Counted from the stretch's first letter, positions 31,937-44,375 are shown. The stretch is 64,000 nucleotides of DNA from Halalkalicoccus sp. NIPERK01 (GCF_030287405.1 NZ_JASVVV010000008.1:62001-126000), one strand, 5' to 3'. Notes: a model not told the origin generated them from the sequence alone. Program-made: numbers and translations.

Positions 31937-34305
31937 CCTTCCTCCTCGACCGTGAGCTTCGCCGTCTCGACCCCGCTCACGTCGAGGTCGAACGTCGCCT
32001 CACCGTCCACGCTGTACTCCAGTGTTGCCGTCTCGCCCGCCGATATCGTCGGCGACCACTTGACGAACCACTCGCCGTCCATCTCTATCACCGTTCCCTC
32101 GGAGAGGTCGCTCGGCTCCGCGGAGACGATGTCGGTGACGTCGAGGTCCTCCGAGGCCCCCGAGTGGTTCTCGACGACCAGCTTCACCGAGCCGTTCTCT
32201 GCGACGCGCGAGACCTGCACGTTGTTCATGATGCGCGCGAGCGCCGCGTCGATGTTCGGCGGTTCTCTCCCCGTTACCTCGGCGACCTTCGTCGCCATCT
32301 CCGGCAGGATCGTCGCCAGGACGTCCTGTTTCTTCCGGCGCTTGGCGATCGAGCGCTGTTTCGAGAGGTAGGACTTGAGGTCGCGGGCCGCCTCCCGAAT
32401 CGCGAGTTCGATCTCGTCCTCGATGGCGGGGACGTTCGCGATGGCGTCCTTCGACTCGCTGGTGAAGGGGACGTTCGTCGAGGCGACGTGGACCATCACG
32501 ACGGCGGGGCCGTTGGGCAGGCCGCTGTCGCCGGGCTGATCTAATCCATAATTTCGCCACCCGATCCGTTTGACCACGTCGGTCGTCGCACACGCCCCGC
32601 GCTGGTAGACGAGGGGAACGCGGTTCGCGAATCGCATCACGTCGATGCTTCCCTCGGCGGGGATCTCGCCGCCGTAGGCGATGCCCGCCTCGACGATGAA
32701 CGGATCGCCGCCGTGGACCTCGGCGTCGCGCGTTGCAGCCGCGTAAAAATCGGCGTCGAACTCCTTTCTCAACCCTGCCTCGACCAGTTCGGCGGTGATC
32801 GGCGCGAGACAGTCCGTCGGTGGGGCGATGATGTCCGTCTCGCGCATCGCCGCGACGAGGTCGCGGGCGGCGTTCCGGTCGCTCGCGACCTCCCTCGCGA
32901 GCGGAACGTCGTCCGGAACCGTCCGCATGGCCGACCAGAACTCCGAGACGATGTTCTCGCGGGCGGTCGCGCCGACCGCGACCTCGTCGCGCTCCTGGGT
33001 CATGTCCGCCGCGCGGTCGACGTAGCCCTCGAGAGCCGAGCGGGTCAGCCGGTGTCGGCCGTCGTCGAACTTCGCGGCGATCCGTCGGGAGAGGGCCTCG
33101 ATCGTCGCCTCGTCCTTGCGGGTGCTCGTCGCGCTATCGACCAAGCGATAGCACTCCCCGTCCCGACTCTCGGTGATCGCGCCCCACCCCGCCTCGACGG
33201 CTTTTTGCCGGGCGGTCTCGCCGAACGTGCCGTGGTCGACGCCGATCTCCTCGGCGACCGCGGCGACGATCCCCTCGAGTTCGTGGTGGGCGAGGCGGTC
33301 GCACTCGGTCACGCGCTCTGCGATACCGCTCGTGAACGCCGCGGTCGCCTCCGGTGATTTGTTCGCGGTCACCTCGCTGACGGCGCTTTCTATCGCGTCC
33401 CCCGCGGGTGGCTGCCACGCCATCTCACGACCGAAGTGTTGATCCCGGAAGTTATCGAGTACCTTCTGGGCGGTCTTCTTGCCGACGCGGGTGAACTCCT
33501 CCTGGAGGAAGCCCGAAAGCGAGTGTGAATCGGTCGCGCCGAGCATCTTGATGACCGTCCCCAGCTCTACCCCGTGTGGATGGGGGCGGATCTCCTCGGT
33601 TTCCGCGGGCAGTTGATCGGTCGCGCGCTCGGCCTTGAACGAGTCCGTCGGCTCGTGGAGTTCGATCCGGGCGTGGGGGTTGACGACGGCGGTGTGTTTG
33701 ATGTAGTCGTGGAGCTGGGCGCGCGCGCGCATGTTCGCCTCCATCTCGAGTTCGATGCGCGTCCCGTGGGGCCGATCCCACGACGTGGTCTCCTCGACGC
33801 CGATCTCCGGTTCGTTGGTGTCGGTGTCGATGATCAGCTCGAAGTACTGGGCCTCCGCCGAGCCCTGCGTCCGGGAGGTAATCTTCGCGGGTTTGCCGGA
33901 GGTGAGCTGGCTGTAGAGCACCGCCGCAGAGATGCCGATCCCCTGCTGACCGCGGGACTGTTCGCGGGCGTGAAAGCGAGAGCCATACAGGAGTTTTCCG
34001 AACACTTTGGGGATCTGCTCCTTGGTGATCCCGGGGCCGTTGTCCTCGACGACGAGGCGATAGTAGTTACCGACCTCCTCGATCTCGACGTAGATGTCGG
34101 GGAGGATGCCCGCCTCCTCGGTGGCGTCCAGCGCGTTGTCGACGGCCTCCTTGACAGCGGTGACCAACCCCCGGGCCCCGCTGTCGAACCCGAGCATGTG
34201 CTTGTTCTTCTCGAAGAACTCGGCGATGGAGATCTCCCGCTGGTTTTTGGCCAGCTCGTCGGCGATCCCCGGCTCGTCGCCGAGCGTCGACTGAAGCGAC
34301 GTCAT
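31933..34305 (-). CDS. top6B: DNA topoisomerase VI subunit B
   Basis: 790 residues. The GHKL ATPase part starts with [17 protein letters not shown], followed by VEDNGPGI and the glycine-rich [13 protein letters not shown]; a transducer domain and a long C-terminal Ig-like part (from about 700) follow. It is larger than the Sulfolobus protein (about 530), as usual in haloarchaea. It is the first gene of the minus pair; a TTTTAC box lies about 27 to 30 bases before the ATG. Confidence 0.96.
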   Translation of the reverse strand: MTSLQSTLGDEPGIADELAKNQREISIAEFFEKNKHMLGFDSGARGLVTAVKEAVDNALDATEEAGILPDIYVEIEEVGNYYRLVVEDNGPGITKEQIPKVFGKLLYGSRFHAREQSRGQQGIGISAAVLYSQLTSGKPAKITSRTQGSAEAQYFELIIDTDTNEPEIGVEETTSWDRPHGTRIELEMEANMRARAQLHDYIKHTAVVNPHARIELHEPTDSFKAERATDQLPAETEEIRPHPHGVELGTVIKMLGATDSHSLSGFLQEEFTRVGKKTAQKVLDNFRDQHFGREMAWQPPAGDAIESAVSEVTANKSPEATAAFTSGIAERVTECDRLAHHELEGIVAAVAEEIGVDHGTFGETARQKAVEAGWGAITESRDGECYRLVDSATSTRKDEATIEALSRRIAAKFDDGRHRLTRSALEGYVDRAADMTQERDEVAVGATARENIVSEFWSAMRTVPDDVPLAREVASDRNAARDLVAAMRETDIIAPPTDCLAPITAELVEAGLRKEFDADFYAAATRDAEVHGGDPFIVEAGIAYGGEIPAEGSIDVMRFANRVPLVYQRGACATTDVVKRIGWRNYGLDQPGDSGLPNGPAVVMVHVASTNVPFTSESKDAIANVPAIEDEIELAIREAARDLKSYLSKQRSIAKRRKKQDVLATILPEMATKVAEVTGREPPNIDAALARIMNNVQVSRVAENGSVKLVVENHSGASEDLDVTDIVSAEPSDLSEGTVIEMDGEWFVKWSPTISAGETATLEYSVDGEATFDLDVSGVETAKLTVEEEG

Positions 34306-34332
34306 TCGTACCCGTCTCTATCGGCGGCGTAC

Positions 34333-34338
34333 GTAAAA
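34333..34338 (-). promoter_or_regulatory. top6B promoter
   Basis: TTTTAC on the minus strand, about 30 bases before the top6B ATG. Confidence 0.5.
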
Positions 34339-34375
34339 CCCGTGTGGTAGCTTGGTGAAAGTGGAAGTGAGCGGC

Positions 34376-35155
34376 TCAGACCGCCAGCACCGTGTCGACG
34401 AACAGCATGATCGCAAACCCCAGGATGAACAGCAGGGTCGCCTCGTCGGCGTAGCCGTGACCGTGGCTCTGGGGGATCATCTCTCGGAAGATCACGGCCA
34501 TCATCGTCCCCGCGGCGAATCCCGCCGCGACGGGGAACAGCTGGGTGAACACCGCGACGAGCGCGAAGCCCGCGACGGCGGCGATCGGTTCGGGAACGCC
34601 CCCCGAGAGCGTCGTGTAGAGGACCGTCTTCGCGTCCGAGAGCCGCGTCCGGCTGGCGGGGACGGCCATCGCGAACCCGTCGGGGACGTTCTGGATGGCG
34701 ATCGCGAGCGCGAGCGTGAGCCCGACGCCGTCGAGGCCGCTGCCGAAGGCGATGCCGATCGCCAGCCCCTCGGGGACGTTGTGGAGGGTGATCGAGCCAC
34801 CGATCAGCAGGGCCCTGCGGGCCGTGTTGGCGTCCTCCGGTGCGATCTCGGCGTCTGCGCCGGTTTTCCGACCGTTGATCAGGAGGTGGAAGTGCGGGAT
34901 CGCCCGGTTGGCGACGAGCAGGAACAGCCCGCCCAGCAGGATGCCGACGAGCACCTCGGCGAGCGAGCCGATCTCCATGCCGGGGACGATCAGCGCGAAG
35001 ACCGCCGCACCGAACATGATCCCCGCGGCCAGTCCGAGCGCGGCGTCGTAGACGCGGTGGGAGATGCTCATCGCGACGAGGATCGGCAACGCCCCCAGAC
35101 CGGTCGCACAGCCGGCGAGAAGCGAGACGAGAAGAACCATCGATACCGCTTCCAT
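34376..35155 (-). CDS. ZIP family metal transporter
   Basis: 259 residues with about eight membrane helices. The metal-binding helix 4 SITLHNVPEGLAIGIAFG and helix 5 AIAIQNVPDGFAMAVP are the ZIP signatures; a short loop (about 95-112) is less histidine-rich than in many relatives. It should import zinc, iron or manganese. The ATG at 35155 is chosen by the CTTTTA box 27 bases upstream; upstream codons would add an arginine-rich peptide. Confidence 0.9.
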   Translation of the reverse strand: MEAVSMVLLVSLLAGCATGLGALPILVAMSISHRVYDAALGLAAGIMFGAAVFALIVPGMEIGSLAEVLVGILLGGLFLLVANRAIPHFHLLINGRKTGADAEIAPEDANTARRALLIGGSITLHNVPEGLAIGIAFGSGLDGVGLTLALAIAIQNVPDGFAMAVPASRTRLSDAKTVLYTTLSGGVPEPIAAVAGFALVAVFTQLFPVAAGFAAGTMMAVIFREMIPQSHGHGYADEATLLFILGFAIMLFVDTVLAV

Positions 35156-35179
35156 ACCCCACCGAGGACGCGGGGCGGG

Positions 35180-35185
35180 TAAAAG
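35180..35185 (-). promoter_or_regulatory. promoter of the ZIP transporter gene
   Basis: CTTTTA on the minus strand, centred 27 bases before the ATG at 35155; leaderless transcript expected. Confidence 0.5.
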
Positions 35186-35310
35186 CCCCGTGGTCGGGCA
35201 CAAAACATATGTGATCCGACTGGGGAGGCGCCGTATGAACTCGATGCGCCGACAGTCGAACCGAGGGCGAGCCAGTGTCACCGCCTCACGCGCGGGCGCG
35301 CGTACGGGAA

Positions 35311-37257
<1,947 letters not shown>

Positions 37258-37273
37258 AAACGAAAGCCCTCGA

Positions 37274-37291
37274 AACGGACTGGCGTCCGTT
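37274..37291 (+). repeat. hairpin after gyrB
   Basis: AACGGAC-TGGC-GTCCGTT, 7-base arms, starts 16 bases after the gyrB stop. It may be a processing or attenuation site; no T-run follows. Confidence 0.4.
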
Positions 37292-37322
37292 CCTCGCCCT
37301 TTGCATGTCCGCCAGGCCGCAT

Positions 37323-37352
37323 GGCGAGCGATTCCGATCGGAATCGCTCGCC
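37323..37352. repeat. 30-bp perfect palindrome in the gyrB-gyrA gap
   Basis: Arms GGCGAGCGATTCCGA and TCGGAATCGCTCGCC (15 + 15, no spacer). It could be an RNA hairpin with a minimal loop, a protein-binding site or a mobile element remnant. Confidence 0.7.
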
Positions 37353-37378
37353 GGAGGCCCAGCCACGCACCTCCCCGT

Positions 37379-37407
37379 TCGATTTGCGGCCCGTGGCCGC
37401 AAATCGA
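37379..37407 (+). repeat. third hairpin in the gyrB-gyrA gap
   Basis: TCGATTTGCGGC at 37379-37390 and GCCGCAAATCGA at 37396-37407 pair perfectly around a 5-base CCGTG loop. Confidence 0.6.
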
Positions 37408-37489
37408 GGCCACCGCACCGCGAACAGCCACCGCAGCCGCACCACGAACGACACCCACCGCGACCACCACACCCTGAGATCCCCACACC

Positions 37490-39931
37490 ATGAGTTCCGA
37501 CGTACCCAACCCGAACATCGACGCCGCACGCATCGACACCGTCCGAATCGAGGACGAGATGGAGCAGTCGTACATCGACTACGCGATGAGCGTCATCGCA
37601 GGCCGGGCGCTGCCCGACGTCCGCGACGGCCTCAAACCCGTCCACCGGCGCATCCTGTATGCGATGCACGAAATGGGCGTGACGAGTCGCTCCAGCCACC
37701 GCAAGTCCTCCTCGGTCGTCGGCGAGACGATGGGGGACTACCACCCCCACGGCGACAGCGCGATCTACGACACGCTCGTCCGGATGGCCCAGGGCTTCTC
37801 GATGCGCTATCCACTGGTCGACGGTCAGGGCAACTTCGGCTCCGTCGACGGCGACCCCGCGGCGGCCATGCGCTACACCGAGGCCCGGATGAGCCCGATC
37901 GCAGAGGAACTGCTCGCGGACATCGGGAAGGACACCGTCGAGTTCCAGTCGAACTACGACGACCGCCTCGAGGAACCGGAGGTCCTGCCCTCGGCGATCC
38001 CCAACCTACTGGTCAACGGCTCGTCGGGCATCGCCGTCGGGATGAGCACCAACGTCCCGCCGCACAATCTGAGAGAGGTGATCGACGCGACGATCCACCT
38101 GATCGAGAACCCGGAGTGTTCGATCCCGGACCTGATGGAACACGTCAAGGGGCCGGACTTCCCGACGGGTGCGAACATCGTGGGTCGGGAGCCGATCCAT
38201 TCCGCCTATACAACGGGCCGCGGGCGGATCCGCGTGCGCGCGGAGTTCGAGCGCGAGCAGGCGGGCAAGCGAGAGCGGATCGTCATCACGGAGCTACCCT
38301 TCCAGCAGAACAAGTCGCGGCTGGTCGAACGCATCGCCGAGAACGTCAACGAGGGAAAGATCGAGGGTATCTCGGACCTGCGCGACGAGTCCGACAGAGA
38401 TGGGATTCGAATCGCGATCGACCTCAAGCGCGGCGCGAACGCCGACGTCGTCGAGAACCAGCTCTTAGAGCACCACCTCGAACGGACCTTCGGCGTCATC
38501 AACCTCGCGCTGGTCGACGGCCAGCCCCGGGTGCTCGACCTGAAGGAGACCCTCGAGCACTACGTCGCACACAGAAAGGAGGTCGTCCGTCGGCGCAGCG
38601 AGTACGATCTGGGCGAGGCCGAAGAGCGCGCGCACATCCTCGAGGGACGGCTGAGGGCGCTCGACGACGTCGACAACGTGGTCGAGTTGATCCGCGATGC
38701 GGAGGACCGCGAGAGCGCGAAGGCCGACCTGAGAGAGGAGTTCGACTTCTCGGAGGCCCAGGCCGAACACATCGTCCGGATGCAACTGGGCAGCCTGACC
38801 TCGCTCGAACGCGATGAGATCGCCGAGGAGTACGACGCGCTGGTCGAGGAGATCGAGCGCCTCGAAACCATCCTCGCGAACGAATCGGAGCTCCTGGGCG
38901 TCATCAAGGCGGAACTCCGGGAGATCCGCGAGGAGTACGGCGACGATCGGCGAACCAGCATCGTCGAGGGCGGCGACACGGTGCTCCACGAGGACCTCAT
39001 CCCCGAGGAGGACTCCCTGATCCTCGTCACCGAGGACGACTACGTCAAGCGGATGCCCGTCGCGGCGTTCGACCCGCAGGGCCGGGGCGGCAAGGGGATC
39101 ATCGGCGCGAACCTCAAGGAGGGCGACCGCGTCTCGAAGGTGTTCCGCGCGAACACCCACGACTACCTGCTTTGCTTTACGAACCACGGCAAGGCCTACC
39201 AGCTTCGCGGCTTCGACATCCCCGAGATGAGCCGCACGGCCCGCGGGAAGTCGGCGGTGAACATCCTCGACCTCGAGGCCGACGAGGAGTTGACGGCGGT
39301 CGTGAACACCGACGACTTCGACGACGAGGAGTTCCTGACGATGGTCACCGAACGCGGCTACGTCAAGCGGACCGAGGCCGGCGCATTCGAGCGGGTCCGG
39401 TCGACGGGCCTGATCGCCGCCTCGCTCGAAGAGGGCGATCGGCTGGTCGACGTCACCGTCACCGACGGCTCGACCGACCTCGTGATCGCCACGCGCGAGG
39501 GGATGGCAATCCGCTTTCCCGAGAGCGAGGCCCGCGCGATGGGACGCACCGCCAGAGGAGTGAACGGGATCAAGCTACAGGAGGGTGATTCGGTCGTCGG
39601 TCTCGTCACGGCGGAGGAGGGCCGTGACCTGCTGACGATCACCGAGAACGGCTACGGCAAGCGCACCCCCTTTTCCGAGTACCGCACCCAGTCGCGCTAC
39701 GGAAAGGGGCTGATCGACATCAAGACGGGCGAGCGAAACGGGCCGGTCGCCGCCGTCGAGTCCGTGAGCGAGGCCGACGACCTCGTGGTGATGAGCGACG
39801 ACGCCCAGATCATGCGGATCCACGCCGCCGACGTCTCGACGGTGGGACGAAACACCATGGGCGTGATCGTAATGCGACTCGCCGGGGACGACCGCGTCGC
39901 CAGCGTCGACGTGATCCGCGACGCCGCGTAG
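37490..39931 (+). CDS. gyrA: DNA gyrase subunit A
   Basis: 813 residues. The breakage domain has [19 protein letters not shown] and the catalytic Tyr in [18 protein letters not shown]. The C-terminal beta-pinwheel (from about 500) contains the gyrase box [10 protein letters not shown], which wraps DNA and distinguishes gyrase from topo IV. Similar blade motifs recur ([33 protein letters not shown]). It is very likely co-transcribed with gyrB. Confidence 0.97.
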   Translation: MSSDVPNPNIDAARIDTVRIEDEMEQSYIDYAMSVIAGRALPDVRDGLKPVHRRILYAMHEMGVTSRSSHRKSSSVVGETMGDYHPHGDSAIYDTLVRMAQGFSMRYPLVDGQGNFGSVDGDPAAAMRYTEARMSPIAEELLADIGKDTVEFQSNYDDRLEEPEVLPSAIPNLLVNGSSGIAVGMSTNVPPHNLREVIDATIHLIENPECSIPDLMEHVKGPDFPTGANIVGREPIHSAYTTGRGRIRVRAEFEREQAGKRERIVITELPFQQNKSRLVERIAENVNEGKIEGISDLRDESDRDGIRIAIDLKRGANADVVENQLLEHHLERTFGVINLALVDGQPRVLDLKETLEHYVAHRKEVVRRRSEYDLGEAEERAHILEGRLRALDDVDNVVELIRDAEDRESAKADLREEFDFSEAQAEHIVRMQLGSLTSLERDEIAEEYDALVEEIERLETILANESELLGVIKAELREIREEYGDDRRTSIVEGGDTVLHEDLIPEEDSLILVTEDDYVKRMPVAAFDPQGRGGKGIIGANLKEGDRVSKVFRANTHDYLLCFTNHGKAYQLRGFDIPEMSRTARGKSAVNILDLEADEELTAVVNTDDFDDEEFLTMVTERGYVKRTEAGAFERVRSTGLIAASLEEGDRLVDVTVTDGSTDLVIATREGMAIRFPESEARAMGRTARGVNGIKLQEGDSVVGLVTAEEGRDLLTITENGYGKRTPFSEYRTQSRYGKGLIDIKTGERNGPVAAVESVSEADDLVVMSDDAQIMRIHAADVSTVGRNTMGVIVMRLAGDDRVASVDVIRDAA

Positions 39932-40010
39932 AACCGGACGGAACTTAGCGAGGAACATCGAGAGGTACGCCCGGATCGAGACCCGCCCGGCGGGCGCGAC
40001 GAACGGATCG

Positions 40011-40265
40011 TCAGATCATGTCCTCTTTTTCGAGGCCGACCATGACGTCGTTGACGAGCGAATCGACGTCCTCGTAGGGGAACTCCTGGTGGCCCGACAG
40101 GCGGGTGGCCATCTCCATGGCGGTGAAACTCGTGCCGTCGGACTCGAACTTCGTCGCGGGCCCGTTCGGGAGCGCGGGGACGAGGTCCATCTGGTTCTTG
40201 ACGGGGTAGTCCGCGTCGGCGAAGGCGTCACGGAGCTGCGACCGGAGGTCGTCTTTGTCTGCCAT
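40011..40265 (-). CDS. MTH865 family protein
   Basis: 84 residues, MADKDDLRSQLRDAFADADY and on, with DLVPALPNGPATKFES in the middle and a helical C-terminus. It matches the small EF-hand-like MTH865 family, of unknown role, found across haloarchaea. The ATG at 40265 gives the family start. It is divergent from idsA with a TATA-like TTATAG (40309-40314) upstream. Confidence 0.75.
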   Translation of the reverse strand: MADKDDLRSQLRDAFADADYPVKNQMDLVPALPNGPATKFESDGTSFTAMEMATRLSGHQEFPYEDVDSLVNDVMVGLEKEDMI

Positions 40266-40347
40266 AGCGGGTACCTGCTCGCCCAGACGGTAAAAACGTT
40301 CTGAAACAACTATAACTGCATTGGGAATTTCGTCCGGCAAACTGAAC

Positions 40348-40355
40348 CTTTTTGA
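40348..40355 (+). promoter_or_regulatory. promoter of the prenyl synthase gene
   Basis: CTTTTTGA is centred 27 bases before the ATG at 40379; leaderless transcript expected. Confidence 0.5.
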
Positions 40356-40378
40356 CCGCGCCGGGCCACCTGCGCGGT

Positions 40379-41443
40379 ATGCGGGACGTCCTAACCGAGT
40401 GGCGGCCGGTCGTCGACGACGCGATCGAGGAACTCCTCCCCCGCGACATCGACGAGGCCTATCTGGAGGAGTGGTTCGGACCGGCGAGCCACCGGTACGA
40501 TTCGGGGGCGATCCAGCGCGCGCTGTCGGATCCGATCTGGGACCTCCTCGACCGGGGCGGGAAGCGCTGGCGGGCGGTCGTCTGTCTGCTGCTGCTCGAT
40601 GGGTTCGGGGCCGACCCCCACGAGTACCTCCCCTACGCCTGTATCCCCGAGATCCTGCACAACGGGACGATCATCGTCGACGACGTGGAGGACGAAGCCC
40701 GGATCCGCCGGGGGAAGCCCGCTCTGCACCACGAGTTCGGACAGGACATCGCGCTCAACGCCGGCAACGCGATGTACTTCCTCCCCCTGAAGGTGGTCGG
40801 CAAGAACCCCGCGGACCTCGATCCGGGGACCCAACTCGCGATCTACGACATGCTCATGGACGAACTCAACCGCACGCATCTGGGCCAGGGGATGGACATC
40901 TACTGGCACCGGAACCGCGAGGCGACGGTCGCCGAGGCGGAGTACCTCGAGATGTGTGCGTGCAAGACGGGCTGTCTGGGGCGGATCGTCGCCCGCCTCG
41001 CCGCCCTCATCACCGACCAGTCCTCGGCGGTCGAACGCGAGATCGCCAAGTACGCCGAGGACATGTCCATCGCGTTCCAGATCGGCGACGACATCCTCGA
41101 CGTCGAGAGCACGGTCGAGGGTAACGCCGAGTTCGGCAAGGCCTTCGGCAACGACATCCGCGAGGGCAAACGCACCCTGATGGCGATTCACGCCCTCTCG
41201 GAGGCCGACGCCGAGGACGCAGACCGGCTGTCGACGATCCTCCACGAGCCGGAGAACACGCGCGAGGAGATCCTCGAGGCCATCGAGGTCCTCCAGTCGA
41301 CCGGGAGCGTCGAGTACGCCCGCGAGCGGGCGTTGGAGTTCGCCGAGAGCGCCCGCGAGCACCTCCGGGAGGTCCCCCTCGACGAGGTGCGCGCCGAGCA
41401 ACTCGCCTCCTTCACCGAGTTCGTCATCGACCGGGACGTCTAG
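40379..41443 (+). CDS. idsA: short-chain isoprenyl diphosphate synthase (GGPP/FPP)
   Basis: 354 residues. The first aspartate motif region is IIVDDVEDEARIRRGKPALH and the second is FQIGDDILDVEST. These enzymes lengthen DMAPP with IPP to geranylgeranyl (or farnesylgeranyl) diphosphate for archaeal ether lipids and carotenoids. The first motif is DDVED, not the DDxxD of many family members by a single shift, as in other archaeal forms. Product length cannot be read with confidence. Confidence 0.9.
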   Translation: MRDVLTEWRPVVDDAIEELLPRDIDEAYLEEWFGPASHRYDSGAIQRALSDPIWDLLDRGGKRWRAVVCLLLLDGFGADPHEYLPYACIPEILHNGTIIVDDVEDEARIRRGKPALHHEFGQDIALNAGNAMYFLPLKVVGKNPADLDPGTQLAIYDMLMDELNRTHLGQGMDIYWHRNREATVAEAEYLEMCACKTGCLGRIVARLAALITDQSSAVEREIAKYAEDMSIAFQIGDDILDVESTVEGNAEFGKAFGNDIREGKRTLMAIHALSEADAEDADRLSTILHEPENTREEILEAIEVLQSTGSVEYARERALEFAESAREHLREVPLDEVRAEQLASFTEFVIDRDV

Positions 41444-41481
41444 CCCTCGGCCCCGCCGGATCGCCTACCTCCGTAGCGAGG

Positions 41482-41487
41482 GTTATC
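41482..41487 (+). promoter_or_regulatory. promoter of the alpha/beta hydrolase gene
   Basis: GTTATC centred 27 bases before the ATG at 41512. Confidence 0.4.
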
Positions 41488-41511
41488 CCCGAGGCTGGCC
41501 TAGACGGTCGA

Positions 41512-42354
41512 ATGGCGACGGTGCGGACCGGCGACATCGAAACGTACTACGAACAGCGAGGCTCCGGCCCGGCGATTGTCTTCGTCCACGGCGCGATCCT
41601 CGATCACGGCCAGTGGACCCCACAGATGGAGCCACTGAGCGACGACTACACCACGATCGCCTACGACGTGCGGGGCCACGGACGGACCGGCGGGTCGGCC
41701 AGGGAACGCTACTCGATCGAACTGTTCGCCGAGGACCTCGCCGCGCTCGTCACCGCGCTCGACCTCGACCGGCCCGTGCTCTGTGGGCACTCGATGGGCG
41801 GGTGTATCGCACAGGCCTACGCGGCCAGGTATCCCGATAGGCTGGCCGGCCTCGTGCTCGCCGATACGTTCGCGCCGGAACCCCTCACCCGTGGCGAGTG
41901 GGTACAGCGGTCGCTCCTGTTGCGCGCGACCGTTCCGCCGGTGCGACTCCTCGGGTACGAACGCGTCGAGCGGGCGCTGGTGTGGCTCCACGAACGGCTT
42001 TCGAGGGGCGCGAGCGGCGATTACGGCGAGATCGAACGGCTCCGGTCGGGGGGGCCGCGGATGGCGACCGACGAGTTCGCGAAGGTGATCCGGGCGGTCG
42101 CGCGGTTCCACGAGACGGACCTCGACCTCGCTGCGATCACGACGCCGACCCTGGTTATCTACGGCGAGAACGAACCGGCGTTCGTTCGCCGGCACGTCCC
42201 GACCCTGGAAACGACGCTCCCGGACGCCACCGTTCGGGAGGTCCCCGGCGCGGGCCACGCCTCGAACCTCGACGACCCAGACTCCTTCACCCGGTCGATC
42301 CGGGAGTTCCTCGCGCGAATCGGGTTCGCCGATCCCGCACACGGGACCGAGTGA
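41512..42354 (+). CDS. alpha/beta hydrolase
   Basis: 280 residues, a classic alpha/beta hydrolase. IVFVHGAILDH is the oxyanion loop, LCGHSMGGCIAQAYA carries the nucleophile serine, VIYGENEPAF the acid and VPGAGHASNLD the histidine. It has no signal peptide. It could be an esterase, lactonase or C-C hydrolase; the substrate is not predictable. Confidence 0.88.
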   Translation: MATVRTGDIETYYEQRGSGPAIVFVHGAILDHGQWTPQMEPLSDDYTTIAYDVRGHGRTGGSARERYSIELFAEDLAALVTALDLDRPVLCGHSMGGCIAQAYAARYPDRLAGLVLADTFAPEPLTRGEWVQRSLLLRATVPPVRLLGYERVERALVWLHERLSRGASGDYGEIERLRSGGPRMATDEFAKVIRAVARFHETDLDLAAITTPTLVIYGENEPAFVRRHVPTLETTLPDATVREVPGAGHASNLDDPDSFTRSIREFLARIGFADPAHGTE

Positions 42355-42366
42355 GTCCCGCCGTGA

Positions 42367-42372
42367 TTTATA
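42367..42372 (+). promoter_or_regulatory. promoter of the M42 peptidase gene
   Basis: TTTATA, centred about 26 bases before the ATG at 42395; leaderless transcript expected. Confidence 0.6.
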
Positions 42373-42394
42373 CGCGCCGCGCCGTGGAACCGGT

Positions 42395-43453
42395 ATGGCA
42401 GTCGACCCCGACTTCGAGTACGACCTGCTGAAGCGCCTGACCGAAACACGCGGAGTTCCCGGCTACGAGGACCGGGTGCGCGAGATCGTCCGCGAGGAAC
42501 TCTCGGGGGAGGTCGACGAACTGCGCACCGACGCGATGGGCAACGTGATCGGCACCCTCGAGGGCGATTCGGACTATTCGGTGGTCGTCGCGGCCCACAT
42601 GGACGAGATCGGGTTCATGGTCACGCACGTCGACGACCGGGGCTTTCTCGCGGTCGATCCGTTAGGCGGGTTCGATCCCCGCGTGCTGAAGGCCCAGCGA
42701 GTGACGGTTCACACGCAGTCGGGCGATCTGCCCGGGGTGATCGGCTCGCCGCCGCCCCACACCCTCGACGAGGAGGAACGAGAGCAGACCCCGAAGACCG
42801 AGGACGTGCGCATCGACCTCGGACTCGGTTCGGAGACGGTCGATAAGCGCGTCTCCCCCGGTGATCTCGTGACGCTGGATCAAGATACGGAAACCGTCGG
42901 CGACCATATCACGGGAAAGGCGATCGACAACCGGGTCAGCGTCTTCGCGCTGATCGAGGCCGCCCGGCGGATCGCGGACCCCGCGGTGACCGTCCACTTC
43001 GCCGCGACCGTCCAGGAGGAGGTCGGTCTCCGGGGAGCCCACGCGCTCGGGGTGGATCTGGACCCGGATCTGGCGATCGCGCTGGACACCACCGTCGCGA
43101 ACGACGTGCCGGGCTTCGAGGAGCGCGAGTACGTCACCCGCTGTGGCGAGGGGACCGCGATCAAACTGAAGGATTCGAGCGTGATCACCAGCCCGAAGGT
43201 CCACAGACGGCTCGCAGAAGTGGCCGAAAACGAGGGGATCAGCCACCAGTTCGAGGTCCTGCCCGCCGGGGGCACCGACACCGCGGGATTCCAGACGTCG
43301 GCCGGAGCCAAGCCCGTCGGCGCGATCTCGATCCCCACCCGGTACCTCCATACGGTCACCGAGAGCGCCCACGTCGAGGACGTCGCGGCGACGATCGACC
43401 TCCTGAGCGCCTTCCTCGACGCCGAGACGGGCGAGCGCGACTACCGGCTCTGA
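42395..43453 (+). CDS. M42 family metallopeptidase (tetrahedral aminopeptidase type)
   Basis: 352 residues. Metal and active-site elements are visible: VAAHMDEIGFMV, GKAIDNRVSVFALI, the catalytic glutamate pair in TVQEEVGLRGA, AIALDTTVAND and the late IPTRYLHT. M42 enzymes form large tetrahedral complexes that trim peptides left by the proteasome. Cytoplasmic; no signal peptide. Confidence 0.92.
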   Translation: MAVDPDFEYDLLKRLTETRGVPGYEDRVREIVREELSGEVDELRTDAMGNVIGTLEGDSDYSVVVAAHMDEIGFMVTHVDDRGFLAVDPLGGFDPRVLKAQRVTVHTQSGDLPGVIGSPPPHTLDEEEREQTPKTEDVRIDLGLGSETVDKRVSPGDLVTLDQDTETVGDHITGKAIDNRVSVFALIEAARRIADPAVTVHFAATVQEEVGLRGAHALGVDLDPDLAIALDTTVANDVPGFEEREYVTRCGEGTAIKLKDSSVITSPKVHRRLAEVAENEGISHQFEVLPAGGTDTAGFQTSAGAKPVGAISIPTRYLHTVTESAHVEDVAATIDLLSAFLDAETGERDYRL

Positions 43454-43504
43454 CGGACGGCGGAAACCAACATATTCAGTACGGCGCGTTCCCAACCCCC
43501 GCGT

Positions 43505-44296
43505 ATGACCGAGGACCGAGACCGGGACCGGGACCTCTCGCGGCGACTGTTCATGCGCGAGACGGTGATCGGCGGGACGGCGGCGGCCGTCGCGGCGAGT
43601 GGCACGGCGGGCGCACAGGAAGAGGGCGGGGACAGCGGTGGCGGTGAGGGTGGAGGCGGCGGCGAAGGCGGCGAGGGCGGTGGCGGAAGCGGAGAAGGCG
43701 GTGGCGGCGGCGAGGGCGGCGAAGGTGGCGAGGGTGGTGGAGAAGGTGAAGGGGGCGGTGGCGGCAACCAGGTACCCGCCTGGTCGAGTTTCGTTCAGGA
43801 CGCCAACGGCTTCGACGGCACCGACGACCAGCGTGGCTCGGGCGAGGTCACGATCCAGGTCGGCGCGGGCGACGGCCTCGCGTTCGACCCGGCGGGCGTC
43901 TGGGTCGACGCCGGTACCACGGTGATCTGGGAGTGGACCGGCGAGGGCGGCGGTCACAACGTCAGTTCGACCGGCGACCTGGAGTTCGAGAGCGAGATCA
44001 CCGAGGAAGCCGGCTTCACCTTCGAGCACACGTTCGAGGAGGGGGGTATCCACGAGTACGAGTGTGTACCCCACACCGGCCAAGGCATGCACGGCGGCGT
44101 CGCGGTCGGCGAGGAGATCGAGACCACCGAGGCCCAGAGCGAGAGCGGCGGCGGCGGGGAGTCGAGCGGCGTCCAGTTGCCCGACTCGGCGAAGTCGGTC
44201 GGCGTCGCGCTCACCGTCGCGCTGGGTTCGACGCTCGGGCTCACCTACGTGTTCATGAAGTACGGCGGCGACTACGAGGGCGACCGCGTCGAATAG
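43505..44296 (+). CDS. halocyanin-type blue copper protein, membrane anchored
   Basis: 263 residues. A twin-arginine signal (SRRLFM at 12-17, AGA cleavage near 37) is followed by an extreme Gly/Glu-rich linker (about 41-88). A plastocyanin-like domain (about 95-205) has copper ligands H151, C187, H190 and M195, and a C-terminal membrane helix lies at about 231-251. It should carry electrons on the outer face of the membrane. Most halocyanins are lipoproteins; here the signal lacks a lipobox and the anchor is C-terminal. Confidence 0.88.
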   Translation: MTEDRDRDRDLSRRLFMRETVIGGTAAAVAASGTAGAQEEGGDSGGGEGGGGGEGGEGGGGSGEGGGGGEGGEGGEGGGEGEGGGGGNQVPAWSSFVQDANGFDGTDDQRGSGEVTIQVGAGDGLAFDPAGVWVDAGTTVIWEWTGEGGGHNVSSTGDLEFESEITEEAGFTFEHTFEEGGIHEYECVPHTGQGMHGGVAVGEEIETTEAQSESGGGGESSGVQLPDSAKSVGVALTVALGSTLGLTYVFMKYGGDYEGDRVE

Positions 44297-44375
44297 CCCA
44301 CAAGCGAACCCCTTAAGCCGCCGGTTCGGCCAGTAACGGTGTGTACCGACGACCGGTCGCGGGTCGTGATACCCG

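Noticed and set aside
37274-37291. Rho-independent-type terminator after gyrB
   Set aside because: The stem lacks a following T-run, and gyrA follows in the same direction, so termination is doubtful.
43620-43770. Frameshift or misassembly suggested by the Gly/Glu-rich run in the halocyanin
   Set aside because: The frame stays open into a perfect copper domain, and Gly-rich spacers are plausible in haloarchaeal surface proteins.
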